A DNA stretch of 64,000 nt from Gnetum montanum. Its lineage: Eukaryota > Streptophyta > Gnetopsida > Gnetales > Gnetaceae. The position numbers and the translations under genes were made by a program. The notes under the pieces were generated by a model. It ran no database searches, was not told where the DNA came from, and saw only the letters and a list, made by a program, of their open reading frames with translations. Below are positions 38,211-50,900 of this stretch, piece by piece. The number at the start of each line of letters is the position of its first letter. Position 1 is the stretch's first letter. The DNA lies in NCBI GenBank assembly GCA_015680685.1, contig MNCI01007958.1, positions 536,046 through 600,045 of the forward strand, read 5' to 3'.

Positions 38211-40910
38211 TTAGGCTTCTAGAATTTGTAATGATTCAGGAGCACCTGTAACTTCTCCTCCTCCGTTCTCAAGTGATGCATCATCCAAGCTAATGATCCA
38301 ATGTGTGCTGGAACTGGTACATCCCACAAACATGGCAACTGCAAAAACATCTAATTCACTTTCACATACCATGCCAGAAACTACCTCCATTCCTCCTCAA
38401 AAGCCCTAGCCTTTTCTCTCAATTCATGATAATCTCTTAATCTCTTGGCTAAGTCTGAAGCTACATCTCTCTACCCATGGTAGCAAGCCTTAATTATTTT
38501 TAGTTCCAAGTTTGCCATGTGGAGTTTTTGTAGAATATCTTTCCTATTTGCAAACTATTTCTGATATAAAGCATAGGTGGCTGCTACTTATTATTCTAAT
38601 TTATTTCTAGGCTAACCTGCTGTTAACATGGCAACGTGAGCTAATGCCATGTACTCCTTCAAATATCCAATTTACAAGTCCTTGTTTTTCACTTCTACTT
38701 GGTGAACCAAGGTGTAAGATGGGCTACTAGTCAGGATTCTTTGCTAACTTGGGACTGATGTAGGCCTTCACCATCTAGATTTCTTTTTTATTGATTTGCT
38801 TATACATGTTGATCTTGTTGCAAAAGTGCTCTTTCAGCTTCTCGTGTTTCTTGGCCCTATTCTGCCATGCGCTTATCTAAATTGTAGACTTCTGGAATAT
38901 TGCACATACCTCCTCCATTAAGAGGGTTCAATTCTCTTTGGATAATCTAATTATGTCCTATTTGATCCTCACTAGTTGCTCCGTCAACTAGTGGATGCTC
39001 TCTTTCAAAATGTTTTTTTGCTTATCAAGCATAGTCAACCTTGCATTATCATCAGCAAGTTGCTTATTTTCTTCCTATGCAGTAGTCAATGCCTTCACAT
39101 GAGCATATGCTTGGGCTTTGATGGTTGTAGCATTCTAGACCACTTTCTCCTTTTCTTATTCAACCACTTTGTTTTGCTTAATCAATTGGCCTAGTTACTC
39201 TATTCGAAATTGCTCCAACTGATTAGGTGCAAAAAATTGGGAAGGATCCCTTCTTTTAGCCCTTAGGATGATGAGCTCTTATTGCAATTAGTGCACCTTT
39301 GCTTCTAGATGCTCTGCCCTATTCTCTACCATGACTAGTTTTCTCTTGGTCACTATGAGGTTGAATTGTACTATAGTGACATCACTAGGGATGTCAAAGA
39401 GGATTGTCATGACCTGCCCAATCTCTAGCAATCTATCGAGCACATCCTCATGAGTTGTAGGAGTCATCGAAGTCTCAGCTAACATCTATGGATCTTTGGC
39501 CCTAGTCAAGTCTACCAGGGGCACAATAGGCACATTAAAGGATTCTTTAATATGGTCTGTTATTACTTCTACTATGCCTATTGCATACTATGACACCTTT
39601 TCTTATTTTAAGCACCACTTGGAAAGATGAAATATTTATAGAGATCTATTATGACCATTGTGCTTCTCCTCTTGATTACAAAGAAATTTGCCCCCTTGAT
39701 GGATCGACAAAAACTGTAGGCTAAATAGTAGCATTAATGACTCAGTAGAGGTTGGATTCATCCCTACTTCCCTAGCTAAGAGTTTCAGCAATTTGCTACA
39801 GATGGCTCATTGCGAGCCTATAATCTTGTGGTAGTGGTGAAAGAACTTGCGACTCTCACTGTTACTCTGGTTCTTATTATGGCTCCTTCTCTAGTTCCTA
39901 TTCTCACTTCTTTTCTAGTTCTTGTTCTTGTTCTTCACCAAGGTCTTTCCTTGGTGCCACTGGTTTAAGCAACTCAGAGAATGAAGCATTTTGGGCCCTC
40001 CTAAGAATGTCATTGGTGTAACCCAGGATTCTAGTGCACTTGCATAGCTTTCTAAGGAATGAAAGTGTTAGCTTCCCTACCTTTCTTTCCTCAAACAACT
40101 ATTGAATCTTCATGAAGAATAATTGGGCAAGGTTGGCATTGTATTTTCCCATCAAGATTGCACTTCCTCTAGCCATGTAGGTTGATATTCTATTGAGCCC
40201 TTTAGTGGGGAAGAGATGGTATGTGCTAATTTTGAAATAAATTCTCTCTTCTAGAGTTAGCTCATTGTATATTTTGCTTCTTTGTTATATGCTTACTTCA
40301 ACCACAACTTCCTTGATTTTGCATCACACCTTGTGGATAGGTGTGCTACCTTGGCCCCCACATTTGGTATGTTTAGAGCCTTTGCAATGGCCTTGAATTA
40401 GAAAGAAACAGATACTCTGCCAATGTTGACAATGGTGCCCTTCTCTTTATTGCACTAGAATTAGTACATCTCACCAAGGTACCATTCCCCACTTTTAGAA
40501 AAAATGTGTCATAAAGGTGATGCTTGAAGCTGAGTTTTGACCACCTTAGGGACAAATTCCATGAATGGCCTGAATTTCATTTTCTATGATGACCATGGTT
40601 AACATGGATCACTCTGGGATGGCTTGGAGGCATTCTTGGGATAACATCAGGTGTTGTCTCTGTGCTTGAGCCTTTGGTCCTATAGCGTCTACCTAGACTA
40701 ACTGTCCTATAATAGGGGCCTCTTGATGAATGCTAAATGATTGTGCCTCCTATTTTTTATGTGCAATTGGTGGGCCTTGTTCTCCTAGTTAGCCTCTGCC
40801 ACCTCTTGGGCATTTTTTCCCACCTTGTGAAGGTCCTTCTTGTCCTTCTCTTTTTGGGACCATTTGTAATCAGTCAAGGATTTGGTGTTACTAAGGTGTT
40901 TTTCATTTAT
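38211..40910 (-). pseudogene. E3 third ORF remnant (coiled-coil protein)
   Basis: It matches the third ORF of E2 in order: FVPKVVKTQLQASPL and SGEWYLGEMY (about 40560-40460), KAIAKALNIP, FEERKVGKLTLSFLRKLCK at 40095-40040, ILRRAQNASFSELLKPV, a long Lys/Glu-rich coiled-coil-like stretch at 39485-38700, and the C-terminus SSSTHWIISLDDASLENGG with stop taa at 38213-38211. Interrupted by many stops. It has no clear membrane segment or signal peptide. Its stop codon overlaps the attag target duplication of the solo LTR. Confidence 0.75.
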
Positions 40911-42010
40911 CATCAATAGGGTTATACCTTACTCATGTTCTTAGTTTCTATGATTGTAGAGTTAGAAATTTTTTTAGAAAAATGCCCAAAAAGTGTTAAC
41001 TTCTTTTATGACCCTTCATAATTAGCTTCTTTTCGATTATGTATGGCTTATTATGATGGTTATGATTCCTTGGGTCAGATAATTAAAGATTTTGACATGC
41101 ATACAACTAATTGTTGATTAAAATACTATAAGTTCTTTAACATTCTTACCCTTATAATACCTTCCAAGTGATGGAAAATTTTGAAAAATTAGCACAAAGT
41201 TTCCACACAAGCATTCCCCTCAATGAAATTGAACACTCCAAGATCAAATAGGTTCAAAAACCATAAAAATCAGAGCAGTATGGAGCTAGATATTGCGTGT
41301 GGAAGTTAGATGCGTAGAGCTCTTAGTTGAGAGAGAAGAATAGAAAAACTTCCAAAAATTGATGAGAATGAATTTTTGAGCATTATGAGGATCTTATTTA
41401 TAGGTTTTTGTTAACCTAATATCGACTCCCACCTAATATAAGGTACCAATATTGGGTACCCAATATCAAGGGTATTAAACTTACACCTAGGACATTCAAC
41501 ATGGAAAATGAAGCTTTGTGATTACTTGGAAGGTTTCATGTAAAGCCCAAAGTTCTGAGGTAATTAAGAATTCATATTTAGGCATCAGTAATGTTAAAGG
41601 ATAGCATCACATGAATTAAAAACTTTAGAAGAGGTAAGAAAAGGGTACTGAGTCCATGATATAGAACAAATAGGTTGTATTAAGGAAAGGTGTTGAAATT
41701 GACACTTATGCACTTGGAAGGTTCAAGATGATGCAGTTGTGTAAAACAAGCACAAGTTACAAAAGTTATACAAGTGGGTCCTTCCCAAAGCAGGCTCTAG
41801 CCCTTAATGTCCCTATATAACCACACATAAAAATGTCCATAGGCACCAAAGGGGTTGAATGTAATGCATACTTATTGAACAAAACACACATGTTAGAAAC
41901 TAATTTGTGAGAATAACTCTATGTTACACAAAACCACAAGTTATGATCATGTGAATAGAGAGATGAGATAGATTTTTAAAAAGGATTGTAGAAATTGTGA
42001 TGTAAGGTGT
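40911..42010. other. E3 non-coding DNA left of E2
   Basis: Contains the leader and promoter-like cassette of the third ORF (41395-41475) and otherwise no coding pattern. It continues after E2 at 55279. Confidence 0.6.
41395..41475 (-). promoter_or_regulatory. Internal LTR-like promoter cassette of E3
   Basis: On the minus strand, palindromic elements gatattgggtacccaatatt (41467-41448) and ttatattagg are followed by CCTATAAATAAGATCC with the TATA box at 41402-41395. About 490 bp further is the third ORF. The E3 LTR U3 has the same vocabulary (caatattgg, atattggatac) before its own TATA box. The function is inferred. Confidence 0.55.
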
Positions 42011-42917
42011 TGATGAGCGGCTAGGTACCCCTACGCCCAACCATGCAAATCATAGGCTTTCACATGCGACTCAATCAAATTCTGTAGACTGTAAGCACTT
42101 AACATACACCTGACCATTAACCAGCACAACCCTTTGTTAGAATGGTCGTTGTCTTCTCAACCTCACTTGTGAGTATCTAGTAGCGATGGTTAAGTAAGAT
42201 TGAGGCAACTGATTTTTATGGCTTTTTACTTTATCTTTTGGCATCTAATTAAAATATGAAAAGTAAGGAATGAAATATTATCTAATTTATAATTATCCTA
42301 ATCTATAACTTAACTATTCCTAGCATAAGTATTCGGTCCCATCTTCTGTGCACATCCTAAGCATCCCCTAACCACTACTGGGTTACCAAACGTTAAGCGT
42401 CACTGGGTTGCCAAGCGTTGGGTTTATGTTCGAGATGGTCGTACTTATGGTTCCTACGAACTATAAATGAGCAAGAGCGATTAAAATAATAACAAGAGAA
42501 AATTAAGTACTATTAAAGCATAGAAAGATTAAATTATTAAATGCATTAAATAACTAAATCCAATTGCTGCAAGGAATGATTAAAAAGCTCGTCTTTATTA
42601 CCATTCATGCCAATGGGCTCACGTACATCAACGCTTGAATAAAGAGTTGGATACCTTTCTTACACCTACTGCGAGCACTTGGAAAATATTCTATCTCCTA
42701 CGAGAACAAACTACACAAGCTTCGCTACAAATAACAAAAAGATACCTCAATGAGGTAGAAGGCCCTCTTATTTATAGGCTGAAATAGGTGTCGTGTAAAC
42801 GGGGCCACATCGACGCATGGAAGGATGTGTCGACGGGGCTGCATATACGGGGCCACGTCAATGTGGCTACGTATACGAGGTCCTGTATACATAGCTTGAC
42901 CAACAAACACTTCATCA
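42011..42917 (-). repeat. 3' LTR of E2
   Basis: 907 bp, tgatgagcggctaggtaccc to cacttcatca in plus orientation. The U3 block at 42790-42900 is rich in palindromes (gtcgac, gtatac, cgtatacg). The neighbouring purine tract reads TGGGGGTA on the element strand (42925-42918). Confidence 0.93.
42769..42776 (-). promoter_or_regulatory. TATA box of the E2 3' LTR
   Basis: Minus strand CCTATAAATAAGAGGGCC, the same core as in the solo LTR. Confidence 0.7.
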
Positions 42918-43195
42918 TACCCCCACGACTAAGTAAAAATTCATCCTCGAGTTCCTCTTACAATTTGGAAGGTATGGACTTTTATTTACAACACACATGA
43001 CTTGACACACACACATGACATAACATTAATTTTACCAAGTGCCCGAGTGTACAGAGAAGGACAAATTACAAAATGCTAGTGTTTAGAGACAAAATTGAAC
43101 ACCCTACTGATCCTGAAGTCTTTGCTATGTAGAAGGATGCAAAAATTGCCGAAGAAGGTCACACCGTCCTTGGGGGCGGTGGTTCCGAGGGACCT

Positions 43196-46021
43196 TCACC
43201 AGCCTTTGGCCCATGTGGCAATAGTGGTGGCACGAATGATGGTTGTCTCGTAGCGGCTGCAACTTTTGGAGGTAACTAGAAAGCCTTCAAGAGGGCCCTC
43301 ATCTTCTCTTCTTTGCTTCTGGGATCGTTCATAGTCCAGGTGGCTTCGCCAATGTGTGCTGGAGCTGGAACCTCCTAACGGCATGGCAACGCTAGGAAGA
43401 GTTCTTTCAAGTTGAAAAACCAGGCTGTGAACTATTTCCATTGATTATCGAATGCTTAGATTGATGTTTGCAGCTACTGGTAGTCAGTCATCCAATGGGC
43501 CAAGTTCTTCATGACTGCACATTATCCTTCAAAACTTTATGGAGACTTCAATTTTTCTGCTTGCTGTTTTTAATTTCTTCTTTGTTGCTTTGTGCGCTTG
43601 GAACTCACCCTCATATAAAGAATATGAGGTGGCCACTTACTTCTCCAATTCGAACCATAGTCTCCCAGATGTGAGAATGGCCAAGTTTGCATAGGGAAGG
43701 TTGGCGAGCTCCATATACTCTATCATTTCTTCAATTTGCAGCTCCTTGAGGCAGATTTTAGCTTGATTGTAGGCATTCAACACATCAAAGATAGCTAGCC
43801 ATAACTCGCCTCCTTCTTGGAGTTGCTGGAGCACTTGGTTCAGCTTGGCCTTTGCAACTTGAATATGCTTCTCATTTACTTCCTTTTGCAGTTCCACTTG
43901 GTCCCTGTAATGATTCTTGATTTTTTTAAATTTCAGGGCCTCGTTCTTCCAAGCAGTGACTTCGATGGTAGATTTCTTTCGCAAGGCTTGAACCTCCTCC
44001 ATGGACAGATTTTGATTCTTAGTGGCCAACCTTCTCACATCGGCACTCACCCTAGCTAACTCTTCATGCTGTTGGTGAATAAAATTTTTCATGTGCTTGT
44101 TTTTAGCACCAACATTATGTAGGCAATGAGCCTCCACAGTCAACATAATGTTTTCCTGGTGAACCTCTACCAAGTCCTTGTCTAAATGATATATCTGAGC
44201 ATCTTTCAAGGCCTTATCAAAGATCGCCAACTCTCGCTCATCCTCAACTATTTGAAGTTTAACCTAAAGCTATTGAAAAGCTTCATCTCTGGTGACCTCA
44301 CAGTTAAGAAGAGATGGATCAGCAAGTCGGGTTCTTAACTGGGCGACTTCCATTGCCAAGTGTTGACAAGTGGCTTCAGCAACTTCAAGTTGCCCTTCCA
44401 AAATGAGGCTCTTACCCCTTGCCGAAAGTAGCTCCGACTGGTTTGCACTGATGTTATTTGAAAGGTCAAAGACATCTGGAAGCGGTTGTCTGGTTCCCAC
44501 TAGTTAGTCCAACAACTCTTCGTGTTGTACTACATCCATCCTACTACATGAAGTTCCGGCGGATGCCTGTACATCTTGAAGTCCATGAACATTTGGTACA
44601 GGTGTCGCTAGTGCATTGAGAGCTGTAGCAATTTTATCAACAACCACTTCGGCCACAATCTCCTGTCCTTGGTGCTGCATCACCAAGACTGTTGTCCCTT
44701 CACCATCTTCCAAGCATACCGAGAAGGTAGCAACATTCCCAAAGATTTCAGGAAATGGTTGTTGGGTTGATACTGTTACTTCTCAAATGCTAGGATCTGT
44801 TTTTGCTGGCACTTGTGTTTGGGTAGTGGAGAACATCAGCCCTGCTCTTTCTAACAAACTGACTGATTGAGCCACTTGCTCTAGGTGGCTCATTGTAGGG
44901 CGATAAATAAAAGGGTCTTCCCCTCCACCAGTCCTGCCAGATTGCTCTTGTTGGCTCAAGAGTGATTGTTGGATTTCACAGATGTGTTCTGCGATAGTTT
45001 GAGAACCTGACCTTGTTGTTTGCGCAGGTGGTGGAGGTGGTTGCTGCTCTTCCTTTTTCTGCATAGAAGCAAGAGTCCTATTTTTCATCATTTCAGACCA
45101 TGAGGCAATCAGGGCATTTCGAAGTGTATCATTGGCGTAGCGTGCTATCCCTGCTTATTTGCACAATTTCCTGATTAGGTAGGAGAAGGGTAGAGCTTGC
45201 CTTCCACATTCGCTTTCGACGAACCTCTTTTCAATTTCCAAGAATATCAGCTATGGAAGACTCATTGGAAATTTTTCACTCAAGGCGGCACAAGCATGAG
45301 CGGAGAAGGTCATGATTTTACTAGGCCTTATTGTTGGGTTTAGATGGTAAGATGCGATCTTTGAGTATACCCTCTCTACGGTGGTTAAGGTGCCAAACTC
45401 CTTGTAATCTACCCCATAGCACTACTGGATCCACTTCCCTTTTACCTTAGGGTCTACTTGTTTTAGGATCTCCGCCACATCTACTCTAGTCTTTGGCAAT
45501 CCTAGAGCTTGCGCTATTGCCTCTGCAGAGTAAGAGACATAAATGTCCTTAATCCTTAATTTGGACACGGGTTGTTGATTTGTCTAGAAGAGGTAGGTTT
45601 CTCCTAGGTACCATTCACCACTAGTTGTGATGATCGGCCACATAGGAGAATTTTGTAATTGGAGTCTCACATCTTTTGGTGCATTTTTGAGAAATGGTCC
45701 AAAGTTTAGCTCTTGTAGGACCAGTCGTTGCACTTCTCACGGCTTGATAGCATCAAGACAGGCTTGGGTCAGGGTGACCTTAAGCCTTGGTGCTATCCTC
45801 GGAGTTTCATCTCCCTGCAATTGCTCATTGGATATCTCCTCTTTGGGAATCTGATGGACAAATTCCACATCAAGTTCTTTGCGGAGGGGGCTAGTTGCAT
45901 GAGAGCCCTTCGTGTGCTCTGGTTGTTGCATGCCTCGACCCCTTCCCATTCTTGGACGCTTATCCCTAGGTTGGGATGGTCCTTTGCCCCTTGGATGCCT
46001 TGGTTTGGGTGCCATCTGCAA
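43196..46021 (-). pseudogene. E2 third ORF remnant, about 940 codons
   Basis: This is the extra ORF between integrase and 3' LTR, the place where Athila elements carry an env-like or 'plant transposon protein' ORF. It starts MQMAPKPRHPRGKG, Arg/Pro-rich. A folded-looking part (45740-45100) has FGPFLKNAPKDV, TTSGEWYLGETYLF, SAEAIAQALGLP, and LPFSYLIRKLCK. A Pro/Gln-rich linker (QQPPPPPAQ, 45050) follows, then coiled-coil stretches at 44500-44270 and 44230-43640 (Lys/Glu/Gln-rich, leucine-spaced), and a C-terminus with SSSSTHWRSHLDYE. I see no signal peptide, membrane segment or cleavage site, so 'env' is not supported. Isolated tag/taa stops interrupt it. Confidence 0.75.
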
Positions 46022-46439
46022 TCAAACATAACCACCTATTAGATTGCACATAAGTAGCCCAAAATGGTCCTTATACACCTTCTCAGTTCGACTAAGTTAT
46101 GTTGTTTGCACGGGCAATCCATTAAGTTCCCTAGAGTGTTAATTCATGGGTTAGTGCCGAACACAACAAGGGATGAGTTGAAGTTTAAATGGTTGTTTTC
46201 GTTTCTTCCCTTAGAGGTGCGAAGTCTTAATTAACTAATTGATTGATTAATTAATTAATTACACATAGGCTTCACCCCCCACGACTGAGAGCATACCTCC
46301 GGTTGCTTAAAAGGGCAAGGATCGGTTGATGCAGACGCGTGATGGAATTTAGGGACTTGGGAAGAAGTTGGGCAGAAAAAATAACAAAATCTCCCCCCAA
46401 TTTATTTGCAAAATGATGAAATTTCAAAGCGCAGCAGGC

Positions 46440-46565
46440 ATATATGTAGGGAGTTAGGGTTGTGTCGACGGGGTTGCATATACGTAGCTACGTATATGCA
46501 GGGGGCTGCGTATATGGGTCCTCGTATACGCAGGGGGTCGCACCCGTTGACTAGCATTGACCAGC
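46440..46565 (-). promoter_or_regulatory. Internal LTR-like promoter cassette of E2
   Basis: Plus-strand tgtgtcgacggggttgcata (46461-46480), continuing tacg, matches tgtgtcgacggggctgcata, also continuing tacg, in the E2 LTR U3 (42825-42848) with one mismatch. Further ctacgtatatgcaggg, tcctcgtatacgcagg and tgaccagcc also recall the LTR U3. It has the same orientation as in the LTR and lies about 430 bp upstream of the third ORF. A TATA-like ctacatatatg (minus) lies just downstream near 46447-46437. Confidence 0.6.
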
Positions 46566-47990
46566 CTAAAAAATGCCCAAAAAGATGAATTTAAAATGCC
46601 AAATTGGGACAGTTGAAGAGCATGAGAGGCCCAGAACATAGTTGAGGACACAAGGAAGGAGGGTTAAGCTAAACAAAGAGTCAAAAGTAGGAAAACGTGG
46701 TGAGAAAGGACTCCACGGGAAAGAAATCGAGCGATGGGTAACATGGAAACAAGCTGCCAACAACCAAGAGGATGGGAAACTAACAAACGGCATCAAGAAT
46801 ACGCAAGTGGTAATCGTAAGTTAATACACCCATCCATGAGAACCTGTCGCGGCATGAGGAGTTTAAAGGAATCACGACGAACAATCAAAACATAAGATTG
46901 GTAGTGAGGTGAGTTAAGGGGAGAAATGGATGGAGAGAGAGAAGTGATAGTGGAATTCCAATTATCAATCACATGAAACCTTGTGTGAAGTTGTCGTTAA
47001 GTGACCTGATAGGACCTTGCCTAAGTTCAGACCCAAAACCATCGACATCCAGTGACATCACAGCAACATGCGGAGACTTGGCCACCCCCCAAGTGGACAG
47101 GAATGCACCCGTAGAGAACCACCACTCCAACAAACATGAGAGGAAGGAAGTGAAATGAGACCAAGTTAGAGGGGATGAAGGGAGTCCCATAACTAGTGCT
47201 TGTGGCCTGTGAGAGGTGGTCTAAGGGGTGTTCTTTGAATTCCCACATGGTTAAGATTTTATTCTTGTGTTTTCTTTTATTTTGTGGGAACCACACCATG
47301 CAAAGATGCTTGTGTGCATGCATTTGACCAAGGGGTGTGCTTTGAATCCTCATGTTTTATTTTATTTTTTTGTGTTTTATGAGGACCACACCATGAAAGG
47401 TCAAACTGCCAAGGAGCTTCCTTGTAGAGAAGGATTTTGAGTGGAAAGAAATCCATAAGGGCACTCTTGCCACCCAAGGGATAGAAGAGGACAATGAATG
47501 TTGCATTCCCCTTGAAGTCACACCCAATTCAAGCCATTGGGTCATCCCTGACTCTATGAACTACACAAGTCACACATTAATTATAATGTTTTTAAGTGAA
47601 ACGAGGTTGCATGTTTCCAAGAGTTGGAAAACCATGGACTGGATGAATGGGTGGATGACGTGAACTCACTACTAATATTATGAGGTGAAAGTAGACGCAA
47701 AAACCAAGAACACCCATGCGAGGGCAGGAATGAGGTAAAATAAGTGGCTATTTTTAGTGACCCATCGCAACGAAAACCATTAGTGCCAAACTTGATAACA
47801 ATAAGACGATTTATTAACGATTAATTGGGAATGAAACAAACATATATTTACAAATAAACAACAAAAAATAAATGGAAAAATAATTAAAGAAAGAAAAAAT
47901 TAACAAAAATTGGCAAACGTATGAACGATGTTTGAAAAATAAAAAAGTGTAAAACAAAAAATTCCAAAAATAGTGAGGAGCGTAGTGGAA
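46566..47990. other. E2 non-coding DNA between integrase and internal cassette
   Basis: No coding pattern. Two adjacent imperfect copies of a segment with 'gaccacaccatg' occur near 47285-47400. Segments near 46900-47000 resemble 24160-24260 of E1, so this is element DNA. Confidence 0.6.
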
Positions 47991-47994
47991 TGGA

Positions 47995-50900
47995 TCAGCA
48001 TGGAAGGTGGTCTCCCACACGACTGGGTGAAAAGGAGGAGACGTGAAAGATGGAACAAGGGTGTCCTGATGATGATGAGGTGGTAGCACTCATTGAGTGG
48101 AGTTCACAGAAAGGTTTCAGTTGTTGTCGGTTGACTAACTACATTCTTGTGGGGTCCTCAGGTTTGTGGATAAGCAAGGCCTCGGATGGGAAGGTTTTGG
48201 AGACAATGAAAGGTCCCTCCCATAGTGTTTGAAACTTGGTTGGTTGTGATACATGTGAGGGGTTCCAATACAATGCTTTGTCTCCACGTCAGAATGTGAC
48301 CTTCCGAATCCTAAGATCATGTCATTTTTTGTTGTAGGCCTTATGGATCTCGTTTGAAGATAGGGCCACTAAGTGATTCTCATCTAGCACACTTAGGCTA
48401 ATAAGTCGTTCATGTTGTGCTAGCGGTAGGTCAAGGCCTAAGTCACTAGTTGTGGATAGTGTCTGGAGTTCTGCCTGGATTGGAAGTTTTGGTAACTTTC
48501 TGTACACTAACTCATAGGGAGAGTACCCTATAGGAAGTTTCCAAGTGGAGCGATAGGCCTAGAGGGCATCATTAAGTTTGGTGCTCTAATCCCTCATGTA
48601 TTTGCTGATGGTTTGGATGAGGATCTTGGTGATCTCCCTATTGGTGACTTCGGCCTGGCCGTTGGCTTGGGGGTGATAGGATGTTATCAATTTATGGGTG
48701 ACCCCCAAGTGTTGCATGAGTTTTCGAAAAGTGACACCTGTGAAATGAGTCCCATTGTCCAAGATGAGTGCACATGGCACTCCAAACCTGTTGACGATTT
48801 GCTGTTGGACAAATCGTGCGACAGTGTTTGAAGAATAGTTGATCACAGCAGCTGCCTCCACCCACTTTGTACAGTAGTTCATAGCTACAATGATGTATGC
48901 CTTTCCGTTGGATAGGGGTGTGATGGGCCCCATGAAGTCGATGCCCCAAATGTCAAAGGGCTCTAGTGGTTGGATCCACTATTGAGGTTCCTCCATCCAT
49001 GCAGTCATCCCACCGTCTCGTTGGCATCATTCGCAGGAGTAGACGAACCATTGTGCATCCTTGAAAATTGTGGGTTGGTAATATCTTACAAGCAGGATCT
49101 TAATGGTTGTGCGGCATCCAGCATAGTGGCCCCCACAAGGGCCTTCATAAGTATCTTGGAGGACGCATAGTGTATCATCATCAGGGACACACCATCAGAC
49201 TAGGCCATCTGTGCACACCTTATAAAGGTGGCCATTGATTTCCATGAAGCGCTTGGCCTTATGGAGAAACTATTGTTTCTACCAATGGTCCCACTCCTTG
49301 GGTAGCTCCTAAGTTGTGAGGTAGGTGAGGATGTGATTGAACCATGATGATGCTTTGGGCACCTGCGAATCGACCACGCCTGCGAAGAGGAGTTCATTTG
49401 AAAATTGGTCAAAAAGGAGCTCCTCCTCTTCTACATCATCCCATCACAACCGAGACAAGTGGTCAACAACCACATTCTCAGTTCCCTTCTGATCTACCAT
49501 GGTAAGGTTAAACTCCTGAAGAATCATTAGCCACCAGATGATGCGGGGGCTCACCATTGGTTTGCTCATTAGGAACCAGATAGCACTGTGGTCAGTATGC
49601 ACAAACACCTTGTATCTGAGCACATAGTGTCAAAATTTCTCCAAGGTGAACACCACTAGCATCAACTCCTTTTCAGTGGTGGTGTAGTTAAGCTAAGCAC
49701 CCACAATGCTATGGCTTACACAGTGGATATAGTATGGACGTTTTTGATCATCACAATATGTAAGCATGGCTCCCAAGGAATAGTTGGATGCATCCGTCAT
49801 AATGTGGAAGGGCCTAGACCAATCAGGTACCCATAGAATTGGAGTTTTTATGAGTTTTTTCTTAAGCGCTTGGAATGTAGATTCACATTCCTTGGTCTAG
49901 ATGAACAGAGCATCTTTCTTTGTGAGTTCTACCAATGCCTTGGCGATCTTTGAGAAATTTTCAATGAAGCGTTGATAGTAACCAATGTGGCCAAGGAATG
50001 ATCGAAGATCTTTTACAATGCTTAGTTATCAGGTGATTCCTTGGATGACCCTGATCTTTTCAGGATCTACGCTAATCCTTGTCTGTGAGATACGATGCCC
50101 CAACATAATGTCCTCTTAGACCATCAAGTGGATTTTCTGCCAATTGAGTCGTAGATTAGTATCTACACACCTCTTTAGAACTTGCTCAAAACGGTCCAAG
50201 GCTTGCTCGAATGTGGCCCCATAGGTAGAAAAGTCATCCATGAGGACTTCTACCCCATTGCCAATCTGCTGCTGAAAGATGCTGAGGACAAGGTGTTGGA
50301 AAGTAGCAGGCGCATTACATAGGCCAAAAGGCATCTTCTTGTATGCGAAAGTCTCCCATGGACTTGTGAAAGTTATTTTGGCCTAGTCTTCTAATGCAAT
50401 TTGGATTTGGTTATAGCCACTATAACCATCCAAAAAACTGTAATAATGGTGCCCTGTAATGGTGTCCAACAGCTGGTCGATAAATGGGAGTGGGAAGTGA
50501 TCCTTGAAGGTAGCCATGTTGAGCAATCGAAAATCTATGCAGACCCTCCATTTGCCATCCTTCTCTGGCACAAGAACGAGTGGGCTGACCCATTCACTAT
50601 CAGCGATGGAATAGATGAACCCTGCTTTGAGCAACTGCTCGATTTCATCTTTGATGACTTGCTTCAATTTGGGGTTCAACCGCCTTTGTGGTTGATGTTG
50701 TGGCTTCATGGAGGGATCAATATAGATCCGATGTTGGTAGACCCTATGATCAACTCTGTTCAACTCAAGATATGACCATGCAAATGCATTATCCCATTTG
50801 TTTACCACATTTAGCAACTTTTTCTTCTATTCAGGAGCAAGGGTGGCATTGATAATTACCAGCTTTCCATTTTGCAGAAATGTGTATTCTAAGTGGGCCG

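Noticed and set aside
45728-46042. Plus-strand open frame of 104 codons
   Set aside because: Antisense to the start of the E2 third ORF.
46566-47990. Several 60-108-codon open frames on both strands
   Set aside because: Overlapping, no shared motif between copies, and the equivalent segments of E1 and E3 are not open.
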